Shown: in pieces, positions 16,228 through 24,122 of the stretch
Position numbering within the stretch: position 1 is the stretch's first letter
How the letters are laid out: every line of letters begins with the position of its first letter
Source of the DNA: Gemmatimonadota bacterium
Lineage (GTDB): Bacteria; JAAXHH01
Direction: 5' to 3'
Length of the DNA stretch: 64,000 nt
Assembly (NCBI GenBank): GCA_009838645.1
Contig: VXRC01000017.1
Coordinates: 171,808 to 235,807 of the forward strand
Notes under the pieces: generated by a model
What the model saw: only the letters and a program-made list of their open reading frames with translations
Told to the model about the DNA's origin: nothing
Database searches by the model: none
Translations under genes and position numbers: made by a program

Positions 16228-17247
16228 ATGTCCGAATCCCTGGAGCTGATCACGACCTCCAGCGACGAAGGAACGCTGCCGCTGCCCGAGCCGCTGTGCC
16301 GGGAAATCTACGACAAAATGCTGACTATTCGGCGTTTCGAGGAGGCCGTTCTGGAGATCTACACCCAGGGCCTGATGCGCGGCCTGGCGCACCTGTACAT
16401 CGGCCAGGAAGCCTCGGCCGTGGGCATCTGCTCGGCGTTGAACGACGACGATTACCTCACCAGCACCCACCGGGGCCACGGCCACCTGATCGCCAAGGGC
16501 GGCAAGGTGGACCGCATGATGGCGGAAATGATGGGCAAGGTCGACGGCTACAACCGCGGCAAGGGCGGCACCATGCACATCGCCGACATGAGCCTGGGCA
16601 TCCTGGGCGCCAACGGCATCGTCGGAGGCGGCATGGGCATGGCGACCGGCGCGGCCCTGAGCGGAAAGATGCGCGATTCCGGGCAAGTGGCCGTATGCTT
16701 CTTCGGCGACGGCGCCATCAACCAGGGCGCCTTCCTGGAATCCGCCAACCTGGCTTCCGTCTGGTCGCTGCCCGTCCTGTTCGTCTGCGAAAACAATCAC
16801 TATGGAGAATATACGGCCGCCAGCGACGTAACGGCCGTCCGGGAACACGTGGCCGAACGGGCCGCGGGGTTCAACATGCCGGCCATGGTGGTGGACGGCA
16901 ACGACGCCGTTGCGGTGCACCAGACCGCGGTGGAGATGGTAAAGCGGGCCCGGGCCGGCGAGGGGCCGTGCCTGATCGAGAACAAGACCTACCGGTACCG
17001 TGGGCACCACGTGGGCGACGGCGACCCGGAAAAGACCTACCGGACCCAGGAGGAGACGGACACCTGGCTCGCGAAAGATCCCATTCCCCGCTTCGCCCGG
17101 CGCATGCTGAAGGCGGGCATGGTCGACGAGACGGAACTGGAGTCCATCGACGCGGACATCACGAAGCGGGTGGAAGACGCCGTGGCCTTCGCCAACGAAT
17201 CCCCCTATCCCACGGCCGACGAGGTGACCGACCATGTCTACGCCTGA
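16228..17247 (+). CDS. pdhA: 2-oxoacid dehydrogenase E1 alpha subunit (pyruvate/acetoin dehydrogenase type)
   Basis: Thiamine-diphosphate subunit of 339 residues that decarboxylates a 2-oxoacid (most likely pyruvate, or acetoin) and hands the acyl group to E2. The ThDP/metal motif runs from GDG (160-162) to NN (189-190): GDGAINQGAFLESANLASVW ... CENN. The phosphorylation-loop-like region TYRYRGHHVGDGDPEKTYR fits the PdhA/AcoA branch. The ATG at 16228 has AAGGAGAG at good distance; the upstream extension to 16165 is noncoding. It overlaps pdhB by 14 bases. No E2 or E3 gene is adjacent. Confidence 0.93.
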   Translation: MSESLELITTSSDEGTLPLPEPLCREIYDKMLTIRRFEEAVLEIYTQGLMRGLAHLYIGQEASAVGICSALNDDDYLTSTHRGHGHLIAKGGKVDRMMAEMMGKVDGYNRGKGGTMHIADMSLGILGANGIVGGGMGMATGAALSGKMRDSGQVAVCFFGDGAINQGAFLESANLASVWSLPVLFVCENNHYGEYTAASDVTAVREHVAERAAGFNMPAMVVDGNDAVAVHQTAVEMVKRARAGEGPCLIENKTYRYRGHHVGDGDPEKTYRTQEETDTWLAKDPIPRFARRMLKAGMVDETELESIDADITKRVEDAVAFANESPYPTADEVTDHVYA

Positions 17248-18235
17248 GCGTGTGATTACCTACGGCGAAGCAGTCCGCGAGGCCATCGCGGAGGAGATGC
17301 GGCGGGATGAGACCGTCTTCTTCATGGGAGAGGACGTGGCCGCCGCGGGAGGGGTCTTCAAGGTCACCGTGGGGCTGCTCGACGAGTTCGGCGAAGACCG
17401 GGTGCGGGACACGCCCATATCGGAAGCGGGCATCATGGGCGCCGGCGTGGGCGCCGCCCTGACGGGCATGCGGCCCATCGTCGAGATCATGTTCGGCGAC
17501 TTCATCACCATCGCCATGGACCAGATCGTCAACCAGGCGGCCAAGATGTGTTACATGACCGGCGGACAGGCCAAAGTGCCGCTGACGATCCGGACCACGA
17601 TCGGCGCGGGCCGTTCTTCGGCGGCCCAGCATTCCCAGAGCCTGCAGGCCTGGCTGTCCCATATACCCGGCGTCAAGGTGGCCATCCCCTCCACGCCGGC
17701 CGACCTGAAGGGCCTGCTCAAGTCCTCCATCCGCGACGACAACCCCACCGTCATCTACGAAGACAAGATGATGTACGCCCTGAAGGGGCCAGTGCCCGAA
17801 GACGACGACTACACCATACCCTTCGGCGTGGCCGACATAAAGCGGGAAGGGTCGGACGTGACCCTTGTCGCCACCTCGAGCATGGTGCACACCGCGCTCA
17901 AGGCCGCGGACATGCTGGAAAAGGAGGGCGTCAGCATCGAGGTGGTGGATCCCAGGACACTGTCCCCCCTCGATATGGACACGATCATACGTTCCGTCGA
18001 GAAGACCAGCCGCGCCGTGGTGGTCGACGAAGCCTACCAGAGCTACGGAGTCACGGGCGAACTGGCCTCCCGGATCGCCGACGATGCCTTCGACTACCTG
18101 GACGCCCCCGTGAAGCGCGTGGGGGCCATGGACGTCCCCGTACCCTTCAGTCCCGGGCTGGAACCGCAGACCATTCCCGACGAGGCGAAACTGGTCCAGA
18201 CCGTTCAGGGCCTGTTCCACGACGTCCCCGTATAG
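17234..18235 (+). CDS. pdhB: 2-oxoacid dehydrogenase E1 beta subunit
   Basis: Partner of the preceding E1 alpha, 333 residues. The N-terminal pyrimidine-binding domain starts VITYGEAVREAIAEEMRRDETVFFMGEDV, whose Glu activates the ThDP cofactor, and the C-terminal transketolase-type domain includes VEVVDPRTLSPLDMDTI. Together they form the alpha2beta2 E1 heterotetramer in the cytosol. The start lies within the last codons of pdhA, so translation is coupled. Confidence 0.94.
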   Translation: MSTPERVITYGEAVREAIAEEMRRDETVFFMGEDVAAAGGVFKVTVGLLDEFGEDRVRDTPISEAGIMGAGVGAALTGMRPIVEIMFGDFITIAMDQIVNQAAKMCYMTGGQAKVPLTIRTTIGAGRSSAAQHSQSLQAWLSHIPGVKVAIPSTPADLKGLLKSSIRDDNPTVIYEDKMMYALKGPVPEDDDYTIPFGVADIKREGSDVTLVATSSMVHTALKAADMLEKEGVSIEVVDPRTLSPLDMDTIIRSVEKTSRAVVVDEAYQSYGVTGELASRIADDAFDYLDAPVKRVGAMDVPVPFSPGLEPQTIPDEAKLVQTVQGLFHDVPV

Positions 18236-18262
18236 ACCGAGACTGCGGAGCGATCATACTAT

Positions 18263-19564
18263 ATGAACCTGTGGCGCCTTCCCCTGCACTGGAAGATCAT
18301 CATCGGGTTGATTCTCGGATTGTTCTACGGGATCCTCTCCGCGGCCATGGGCTGGAGCCGGTTCACAGAGGACTGGATCACGCCCTTCGGCGACATCTTC
18401 CTGAACCTGCTCAAGGTCATCGCCGTTCCCCTCGTGCTGGGCTCGCTCATCATGGGCGTCGCCTCCCTGTCGGACGTGAGGAAACTGTCGCGCATCGGCG
18501 GCAGGACGATCGCCATTTACATCCTCACGACGACTGTCTCCGTGACCATCGGGCTCGTCATGGTCAATTTGCTCGAACCCGGGACGGGGGTGCCCCAGGG
18601 GTTGCAGGAACAGCTGCAGGCGGCCTACCAGACCGACGCGGAATCCGACATGGAACGGGCCGAAACGGCCAGGGAGCGGGGTCCGCTGCAGGTCTTCGTG
18701 GACATGACGCCCGATAACATCTTCGGCGCGCTGAGCAACAACGGGCGCATGCTCCAGGTCGTCTTCTTCTCACTCCTCTTCGGCGTTGCCCTGGTACTGA
18801 TCCCGTCCGACAAGAGCAAACCCCTGGTGGATTTCTTCTCAGGACTCACGTCGGTCATCATCCAGATCGTGAACATGATCATGGTCGTCGCCCCGATCGG
18901 CGTCTTCGCCCTGATCGCCAAGACCATCAACCAGGTGGCCCAGGACGACCTGTCCGCCGTCGGTGAACTCCTTGGCGCCCTGGGCTTCTACTGCCTGGTG
19001 GTCCTCCTGGGGCTGCTGATCCACGGCATCATCACCTACCCGGTCATGCTCAAGATCTTCTCCAACATGAAAATCGGGCGGTTTTTCCGGGGGATCGCCC
19101 CGGCCCAGCTCCTGGCCTTCTCATCCAGTTCCAGCGGGGCCACGCTCCCGGTCACCATGGATGTGAGCCAACGGAATCTCGGGGTTTCAAAAGAGGTTTC
19201 GTCCTTCGTCCTGCCTCTCGGCGCCACGATCAACATGGACGGCACCGCGCTCTACCAGGCCGTGGCCGCCGTGTTCATCGCACAGGCCCTCGGTCTCGGG
19301 CTCGACATGACCGCCCAGTTGCAGATCGTCCTCACGGCCGTCCTCGCCTCCATCGGCACCGCCGCCGTGCCCGGCGCGGGCATCATCATGCTGATCATCA
19401 TCCTGGAGACCATCGGCGTGCCGGCCGCGGGCATCGCGCTGATCCTCGGCGTCGACCGCATCCTCGACATGTGCCGCACCGCGGTGAACGTCACGGGCGA
19501 CGCCGCCGTGGCGACCTCGGTGGACGCCATGGAGAAACGGGCGGCCGCCCGTCAGTCCGCGTAA
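18263..19564 (+). CDS. Dicarboxylate/amino-acid:cation symporter (DAACS family, GltP/DctA-like)
   Basis: Elevator-type secondary transporter of 433 residues with eight helices and two re-entrant hairpins. Diagnostic motifs are hairpin 1 SSSSGATLPVTMDV, helix 7 GATINMDGTALYQ (NMDGT, sodium and substrate site), hairpin 2 TAAVPGAGIIMLIIILET and helix 8 VDRILDMCRTAVNVTGDA, with Asp and Asn at substrate positions and Arg present, which favours acidic substrates such as glutamate, aspartate or C4-dicarboxylates. A loop of about 50 charged residues separates helices 3 and 4 (residues 112-150), longer than usual. It converges with the dipeptidase gene and overlaps its end by 13 bases. Confidence 0.93.
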   Translation: MNLWRLPLHWKIIIGLILGLFYGILSAAMGWSRFTEDWITPFGDIFLNLLKVIAVPLVLGSLIMGVASLSDVRKLSRIGGRTIAIYILTTTVSVTIGLVMVNLLEPGTGVPQGLQEQLQAAYQTDAESDMERAETARERGPLQVFVDMTPDNIFGALSNNGRMLQVVFFSLLFGVALVLIPSDKSKPLVDFFSGLTSVIIQIVNMIMVVAPIGVFALIAKTINQVAQDDLSAVGELLGALGFYCLVVLLGLLIHGIITYPVMLKIFSNMKIGRFFRGIAPAQLLAFSSSSSGATLPVTMDVSQRNLGVSKEVSSFVLPLGATINMDGTALYQAVAAVFIAQALGLGLDMTAQLQIVLTAVLASIGTAAVPGAGIIMLIIILETIGVPAAGIALILGVDRILDMCRTAVNVTGDAAVATSVDAMEKRAAARQSA

Positions 19565-20925
19565 CGGCCGTATTCCTCGTAGAACCAGGCCGCGCTGTCG
19601 ATACCCCGGTAGAAATTGGGCAGGTGGAACTTCTCGTTGGGCGCGTGGGCGTCGCAGTCGGGCAGGCCGAAGGCCATCAGGACCGTGGGCAGGCTCAGAA
19701 TCTCCTCGAACATGGCCACCACCGGGATGCTGCCGCCCTCCCGGATGTAGACGGGCTCCTTGCCGAAGCCCCGCGTAATGGCCTCGTGGGCGGCCGTCAC
19801 CGCGGGATGGTCCCGCGCCGTGAGGACCGGCTTGCCCGTGCCGTGATGGATGACTTCCACCTTGACCGAGGGCGGTGCGAGGCTTCTGACGTAGTCTTCG
19901 AACGACCTGGCGATCTTTTCGGGGTCCTGGTTCGGCACGAGGCGCATGCTCACCTTGGCCATGGCCTTCGAAGGGATCACGGTCTTCGATCCCTCGCCCG
20001 TGAATCCTCCCAGCATCCCGTTTACATCGAGGGTGGGCCTCGCCCACAGGCGTTCCAGGGTCGAGTAGCCTTTCTCGCCCGTGGCTTCCGGCAGTCCCAG
20101 TCTCCCGGCGAATCCTTCCTCGTCGAAGGGTAGCGTGGCAAGCGACGCACGCTCTTCATCGCCAAGGGCCAGGACATCGTCGTAGAAACCGGGCACGGTG
20201 ATCCTTCCGTCGCCGTCCACCATCTTGCCCAGCATCTCGGAAAGCACGTTCAGGGGGTTGGGCACCGCGCCGCCGTAGACGCCCGAATGCAGGTCCTTGT
20301 TGGGTCCCTCGAGCCGGACCTCCATGTAGGCCATGCCCCGCAGGGCATACCCGATCGAGGGCTGTTCATAGTCGAACATGGACGTGTCGGATATGACCAC
20401 CACGTCCGCCGCCAGTGCTTCCCTGTGGCTTTCCAGGTATGCTTCCAGGTTCTCGCTCGAAACCTCTTCCTCGCCTTCGATCAGCAAGCGGACGTTCACC
20501 GGCAACCGGCCGTTCTCACGCAGGTGGGCCTCCAGGGCCTTCACGTGCAGCCAGACCTGCCCCTTGTCGTCCGTCGATCCGCGGGCGTAGAGGTTGTCGC
20601 CCCGGATCACGGGATCGAAAGGATCGCTTTCCCACAACTCAAAGGGTTCGGCGGGCTGGACGTCGTAGTGGCCGTATAACAGGACGGTGGGCTTGCCGGG
20701 CGCACCGAGCCAATCCGCCGTCACGATGGGATGGCCGGGCGTGGGATTCACGGCCACGTTATGCATGCCGATCCGCTCCAGTTCGCCGGCGAGGAACCGG
20801 GCGCACCGGCGCAGGTCCTCGCGGTGGTGGGGATGGGTGCTCACGCTGGGAATGCGGAGGAAGTCCTTCAAGCCCTCCAGGGCCTGGGTCCGCTGTCCTT
20901 CCAGGTAGGAAATGACGTTTCTCAT
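19552..20925 (-). CDS. M20-family dipeptidase (CNDP/PepV-like)
   Basis: Di-zinc metallopeptidase of 457 residues. Metal and catalytic residues are visible: H86-x-D88 (YGHYDVQPAEP), D120 (ARGSTDDKGQ), the Glu pair in IEGEEEVSSENL, and a His in the C-terminal part. PAEPFELWESDPFDP is characteristic of the cytosolic nonspecific dipeptidase/carnosinase branch. A lid domain spans about residues 195-350. The start at 20925 is preferred over a 31-residue Arg/Pro-rich extension to 21018. Cytosolic breakdown of dipeptides is the expected role. Confidence 0.92.
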   Translation of the reverse strand: MRNVISYLEGQRTQALEGLKDFLRIPSVSTHPHHREDLRRCARFLAGELERIGMHNVAVNPTPGHPIVTADWLGAPGKPTVLLYGHYDVQPAEPFELWESDPFDPVIRGDNLYARGSTDDKGQVWLHVKALEAHLRENGRLPVNVRLLIEGEEEVSSENLEAYLESHREALAADVVVISDTSMFDYEQPSIGYALRGMAYMEVRLEGPNKDLHSGVYGGAVPNPLNVLSEMLGKMVDGDGRITVPGFYDDVLALGDEERASLATLPFDEEGFAGRLGLPEATGEKGYSTLERLWARPTLDVNGMLGGFTGEGSKTVIPSKAMAKVSMRLVPNQDPEKIARSFEDYVRSLAPPSVKVEVIHHGTGKPVLTARDHPAVTAAHEAITRGFGKEPVYIREGGSIPVVAMFEEILSLPTVLMAFGLPDCDAHAPNEKFHLPNFYRGIDSAAWFYEEYGRYAD

Positions 20926-21257
20926 GGTCTGCGATTCCGTTCGTTGGTGATGGGGGATGGGTTCCGGCCTCCGGTCGCCCGGAATGGGACCTGGCCGCCC
21001 GGGACCGAAGCGCTTCATGCATCTGGCAGGTTACAGGAACGGCATGCGGAGGAGCAAGGAGAAAAACACGGGGACCGGGGACGGGACCGAGGTTCGGACG
21101 CAACCGGGCGGATTCGACATTTCGGCTATGGCTTCCCGTGTGGGCTTGACAGTACGCCGGGATGGTCTTAGACTGGTAATTTCGCAATGCGGTGCACGGC
21201 GCGGGCAGGATTCGCCGCGTCGTGACTCGATCCATTACCGGCCATCCCGGATTCGCC
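20926..21257. other. Divergent intergenic region
   Basis: A 332-base gap between the dipeptidase and the K+ channel genes. It contains the channel promoter at 21146-21174 and a purine-rich stretch (about 21045-21105). I see no further gene, RNA or repeat. Confidence 0.5.
21146..21174 (+). promoter_or_regulatory. Promoter of K+ channel gene
   Basis: TTGACA at 21146-21151 and TAGACT at 21169-21174, spacer 17 bases, about 84 bases before the start codon. Confidence 0.55.
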
Positions 21258-22952
21258 ATGCAGACCTTCTTAAAGCAGTACCTGGGCGTATTGCGCACCA
21301 CGATCGGATCGGGTAACCTGAAGTTCTTCTACCGATTCTTCATCTTCCTCTTCCTGTTGATCCTGGTCTATACGTTCCTGTTCCACCAGCTCCAGCAAAT
21401 GGAGGGACGGGAACACTCGTGGTTCACCGGATTCTACTGGACGCTGGTCACGATGACCACGCTCGGTTACGGCGACATCGTCTTTACCACCGACCTGGGC
21501 CGTGTTTTCTCATTGTGCGTGCTGCTGACGGGCCTGACGACGCTGATCATCGTGCTTCCCGTGGCCTTTGTCGAGTTCATCTACCGGCCCTGGCTCAGCG
21601 CCCACTCCATCGCGCGCGCGCCCCGCTCGCTGGAACCGACCTTCCAGGAACACGTGATTATCACCCATCACGACGAGGTGACGAGTTCGCTTGCCGCCCG
21701 GCTCAAGCAGTACGGGAACGATTATGTGTTCATCATACCCGACCTGGACGAAGCATTGCTCCTTCACGACCGGGGCCTCAACGTCGTGTATGGCGACCTG
21801 GACAACTCGGAGACCTACCGACACGCGAACGTGGACCAGGCGGCGCTCGTCGTGGCCACCGGCAAGGACACGCTGAATACCAGCATCGCATTCACGATCC
21901 GGAATATCAACCGGCAAATCCCCATACTGGCCACGGCGAATTCTCCAGACTCCGTAGATATCCTCGAACTGGCGGGCTGCACCCACGTGATCCAGCTGGG
22001 ACAGCAGATGGGGCAGCTCCTCGCCCGGCTGGCTTCGAGCGTGGATTCCATGTCCCACGTACTCGGAAACGTCGAAGACCTGATGGTCGCCGATGCGAGC
22101 ATCGTGGATACCCCGCTCATCGGCAAGACCCTGCGCGAGACGCGTCTTCGCGAACTGACCGGCGTCACGGTCGTCGGCGTGTGGGAGCGGGGGAGGTTCC
22201 ACGTGATCGCGCCCGATACGCCGCTGACCGAACGGATGATCCTGGTGCTCCTGGGGACGGAGAGCCAGATCACGTCCTACAATGAGTTGTTTGCCATCTA
22301 CAACGTATCCGATCCGCCCATCGTCATCATCGGCGGCGGACGGGTGGGTCGGTCCGCGGGAGGCACGCTCGTGGAGAGAGGGCTGGACTACCGGATCATC
22401 GAGCAGCAGGCCGACCGGATCCGGGATGAAAAGCACTACGTACTGGGCGACGCGGCGGATATCGAGACCATGAAGAAGGCCGGCCTCATGGACGCGCCCA
22501 CTGTCATCATCACGTCCCATGAAGACGACATGAACATCTATCTCACGATCTACTGCCGCAAGCTGCGGCCGGATATCCAGATCATCACCCGGGCGAAACA
22601 GGAAAGGAACGTGGAAGCGCTGCACCGGGCGGGGGCCGACTTCGTCATGTCCTACGCTTCCATGGGCGCCAACATCATCCTGAACCTGCTCAAGCGGAAC
22701 GACATCGTCATGATCACGGAAGGGTTGAACTTCTTCCGGGTCCGGCTACCCCGCGAACTGGCCGGCAAGACCATTGCCGAGTCGCAGGTCTACCCGGAGA
22801 CGGGATGCTACATCACGGCCGTTTTCACCGGGAAGGAAAGCATCGTGAGTCCCCCGCCATCGATGAAACTGTCCACCGGGTGTGAGATCCTGCTGATCGG
22901 GACGATCGAAGCGGAAAACAGGTACCTGGAGCGGCACGGCAAGAAAACGTGA
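21258..22952 (+). CDS. Two-transmembrane potassium channel with two RCK (TrkA-N) modules
   Basis: Ligand-gated K+ channel of 564 residues. Two helices (about 22-43 and 83-105) flank a pore with selectivity filter TTLGYGD (67-73). A first RCK domain follows (EHVIITHHDEVTSSLAARL) with TrkA-C-like region, then a second Rossmann RCK (PIVIIGGGRVGRSAGGTLVERG) with TrkA-C at the end. The second keeps the nucleotide-binding GGGRVG; the first has lost those glycines. Tandem RCKs in one chain suggest a gating ring assembled from four subunits. The start at 21258 begins at the first helix; a 22-residue upstream extension is unlikely. Confidence 0.92.
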   Translation: MQTFLKQYLGVLRTTIGSGNLKFFYRFFIFLFLLILVYTFLFHQLQQMEGREHSWFTGFYWTLVTMTTLGYGDIVFTTDLGRVFSLCVLLTGLTTLIIVLPVAFVEFIYRPWLSAHSIARAPRSLEPTFQEHVIITHHDEVTSSLAARLKQYGNDYVFIIPDLDEALLLHDRGLNVVYGDLDNSETYRHANVDQAALVVATGKDTLNTSIAFTIRNINRQIPILATANSPDSVDILELAGCTHVIQLGQQMGQLLARLASSVDSMSHVLGNVEDLMVADASIVDTPLIGKTLRETRLRELTGVTVVGVWERGRFHVIAPDTPLTERMILVLLGTESQITSYNELFAIYNVSDPPIVIIGGGRVGRSAGGTLVERGLDYRIIEQQADRIRDEKHYVLGDAADIETMKKAGLMDAPTVIITSHEDDMNIYLTIYCRKLRPDIQIITRAKQERNVEALHRAGADFVMSYASMGANIILNLLKRNDIVMITEGLNFFRVRLPRELAGKTIAESQVYPETGCYITAVFTGKESIVSPPPSMKLSTGCEILLIGTIEAENRYLERHGKKT

Positions 22953-22985
22953 TCCCGGAAGGGCGTGCAATGCGCCGAGCGCCGG

Positions 22986-24122
22986 TCATGCGCAGTACGC
23001 TTTGGCTACTTCCGTGAGGACTTCGGTACAGGCTTCGATCGACGCAACGTCCACCCATTCGTTATCCCCGTGAAAGTCTCCTCCCGCCGGGCCGTAGACT
23101 ACCGTCGGGATCGAGCGATCGCTCAGCAGCGCGGCATCCATCCAGCCCGCGCTCCCGGAGACACCGGTCCTGCGACCGGATGTCCGAGCGGCGACCGAAC
23201 TGACCAGTTCAACGATCTCATGACCGGCATCGATCGAGAACGGCCGACGTTCGAAGGTCAGGTCGATCGAGGCCTTGAAACCCGGATCGGTCCGGCGGCA
23301 TCCTTCGGCGATATCTTCCAGCTCCGTGATCACGCTCTGCGCCGTCTCTCCCGGAACCGTGCGCCTTTCCAGACCCAGGCGGCACGTCGCGGGATAACTT
23401 GACATCTCACGGCCGCCGGCGATGACCGAGGCATGCACCGATCCGGAACCGAGCAGCGGATCTCCAGTGCGTTGTTCCAGCTCGGTCTGGAGATCCTCGA
23501 GCCCCCGGAGAAACGCCCCCATCTTCGTGATGGCGTCCAGTCCATCATTCGGCCTGGAGCCATGGGCGGCACGGCCCTGCGTGATGACATCCGCCCAGAC
23601 GAAACCCTTGTGTGCGACCACGACGTCCCCGTTGGTGGGTTCGGTCACGATGGCCGCATCGGCCGTCACGCCGCTGTCCAGAACGGCCGTGGTGCCGACG
23701 CTGTAAGCCTCTTCGTCGGCGACCGCCGTCATGATGACGTCCCCCCTCAAGGCCATGGTGCCCGCGCTGGCCAATGCGGCCATCATCGCGGCGACGGAAG
23801 CCTTCATGTCGCCGGCGCCTCGGCCGTACATCCTGCCCTCTTCGATCCTCGGGCGGAACGGGTCGTCCATGCCGTCCACGCCGACCGTATCGAGATGGCC
23901 GTTCAGGATGAGCGACCGTCCTCCCCCCGTTCCCCGCGCGACGGCTACCACGCTGGGACGTCCGTCCGCATCCACGATCCGCACGTCGAGGGACCGGTCC
24001 CGGCACCAGTCCGCAACGAAGGCGGCGATTTCCATCTCGCCCGCGGCGGTCGGTGACAGCGTGGGATTCGTCGAGTCGATCGAAACGAGTTTAGCGGTGA
24101 GTTCCTGGAACGTGTTCGTCAT
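22986..24122 (-). CDS. M20-family deacylase/peptidase (ArgE/DapE-like)
   Basis: Zinc hydrolase of 378 residues. Visible residues are H76-x-D78 (LNGHLDTVG), D105 ([10 protein letters not shown]), catalytic and bridging Glu E137/E138 ([10 protein letters not shown]), E161 ([14 protein letters not shown]) and a C-terminal His in [10 protein letters not shown]. This is the acetylornithine deacetylase / succinyl-diaminopimelate desuccinylase branch; the substrate is not settled. Its ATG overlaps the stop of the hybrid kinase gene (ATGA), making it the last gene of the hisA operon. An N-acyl amino-acid substrate would suit the nitrogen theme of that operon, which is inference. Confidence 0.85.
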   Translation of the reverse strand: MTNTFQELTAKLVSIDSTNPTLSPTAAGEMEIAAFVADWCRDRSLDVRIVDADGRPSVVAVARGTGGGRSLILNGHLDTVGVDGMDDPFRPRIEEGRMYGRGAGDMKASVAAMMAALASAGTMALRGDVIMTAVADEEAYSVGTTAVLDSGVTADAAIVTEPTNGDVVVAHKGFVWADVITQGRAAHGSRPNDGLDAITKMGAFLRGLEDLQTELEQRTGDPLLGSGSVHASVIAGGREMSSYPATCRLGLERRTVPGETAQSVITELEDIAEGCRRTDPGFKASIDLTFERRPFSIDAGHEIVELVSSVAARTSGRRTGVSGSAGWMDAALLSDRSIPTVVYGPAGGDFHGDNEWVDVASIEACTEVLTEVAKAYCA

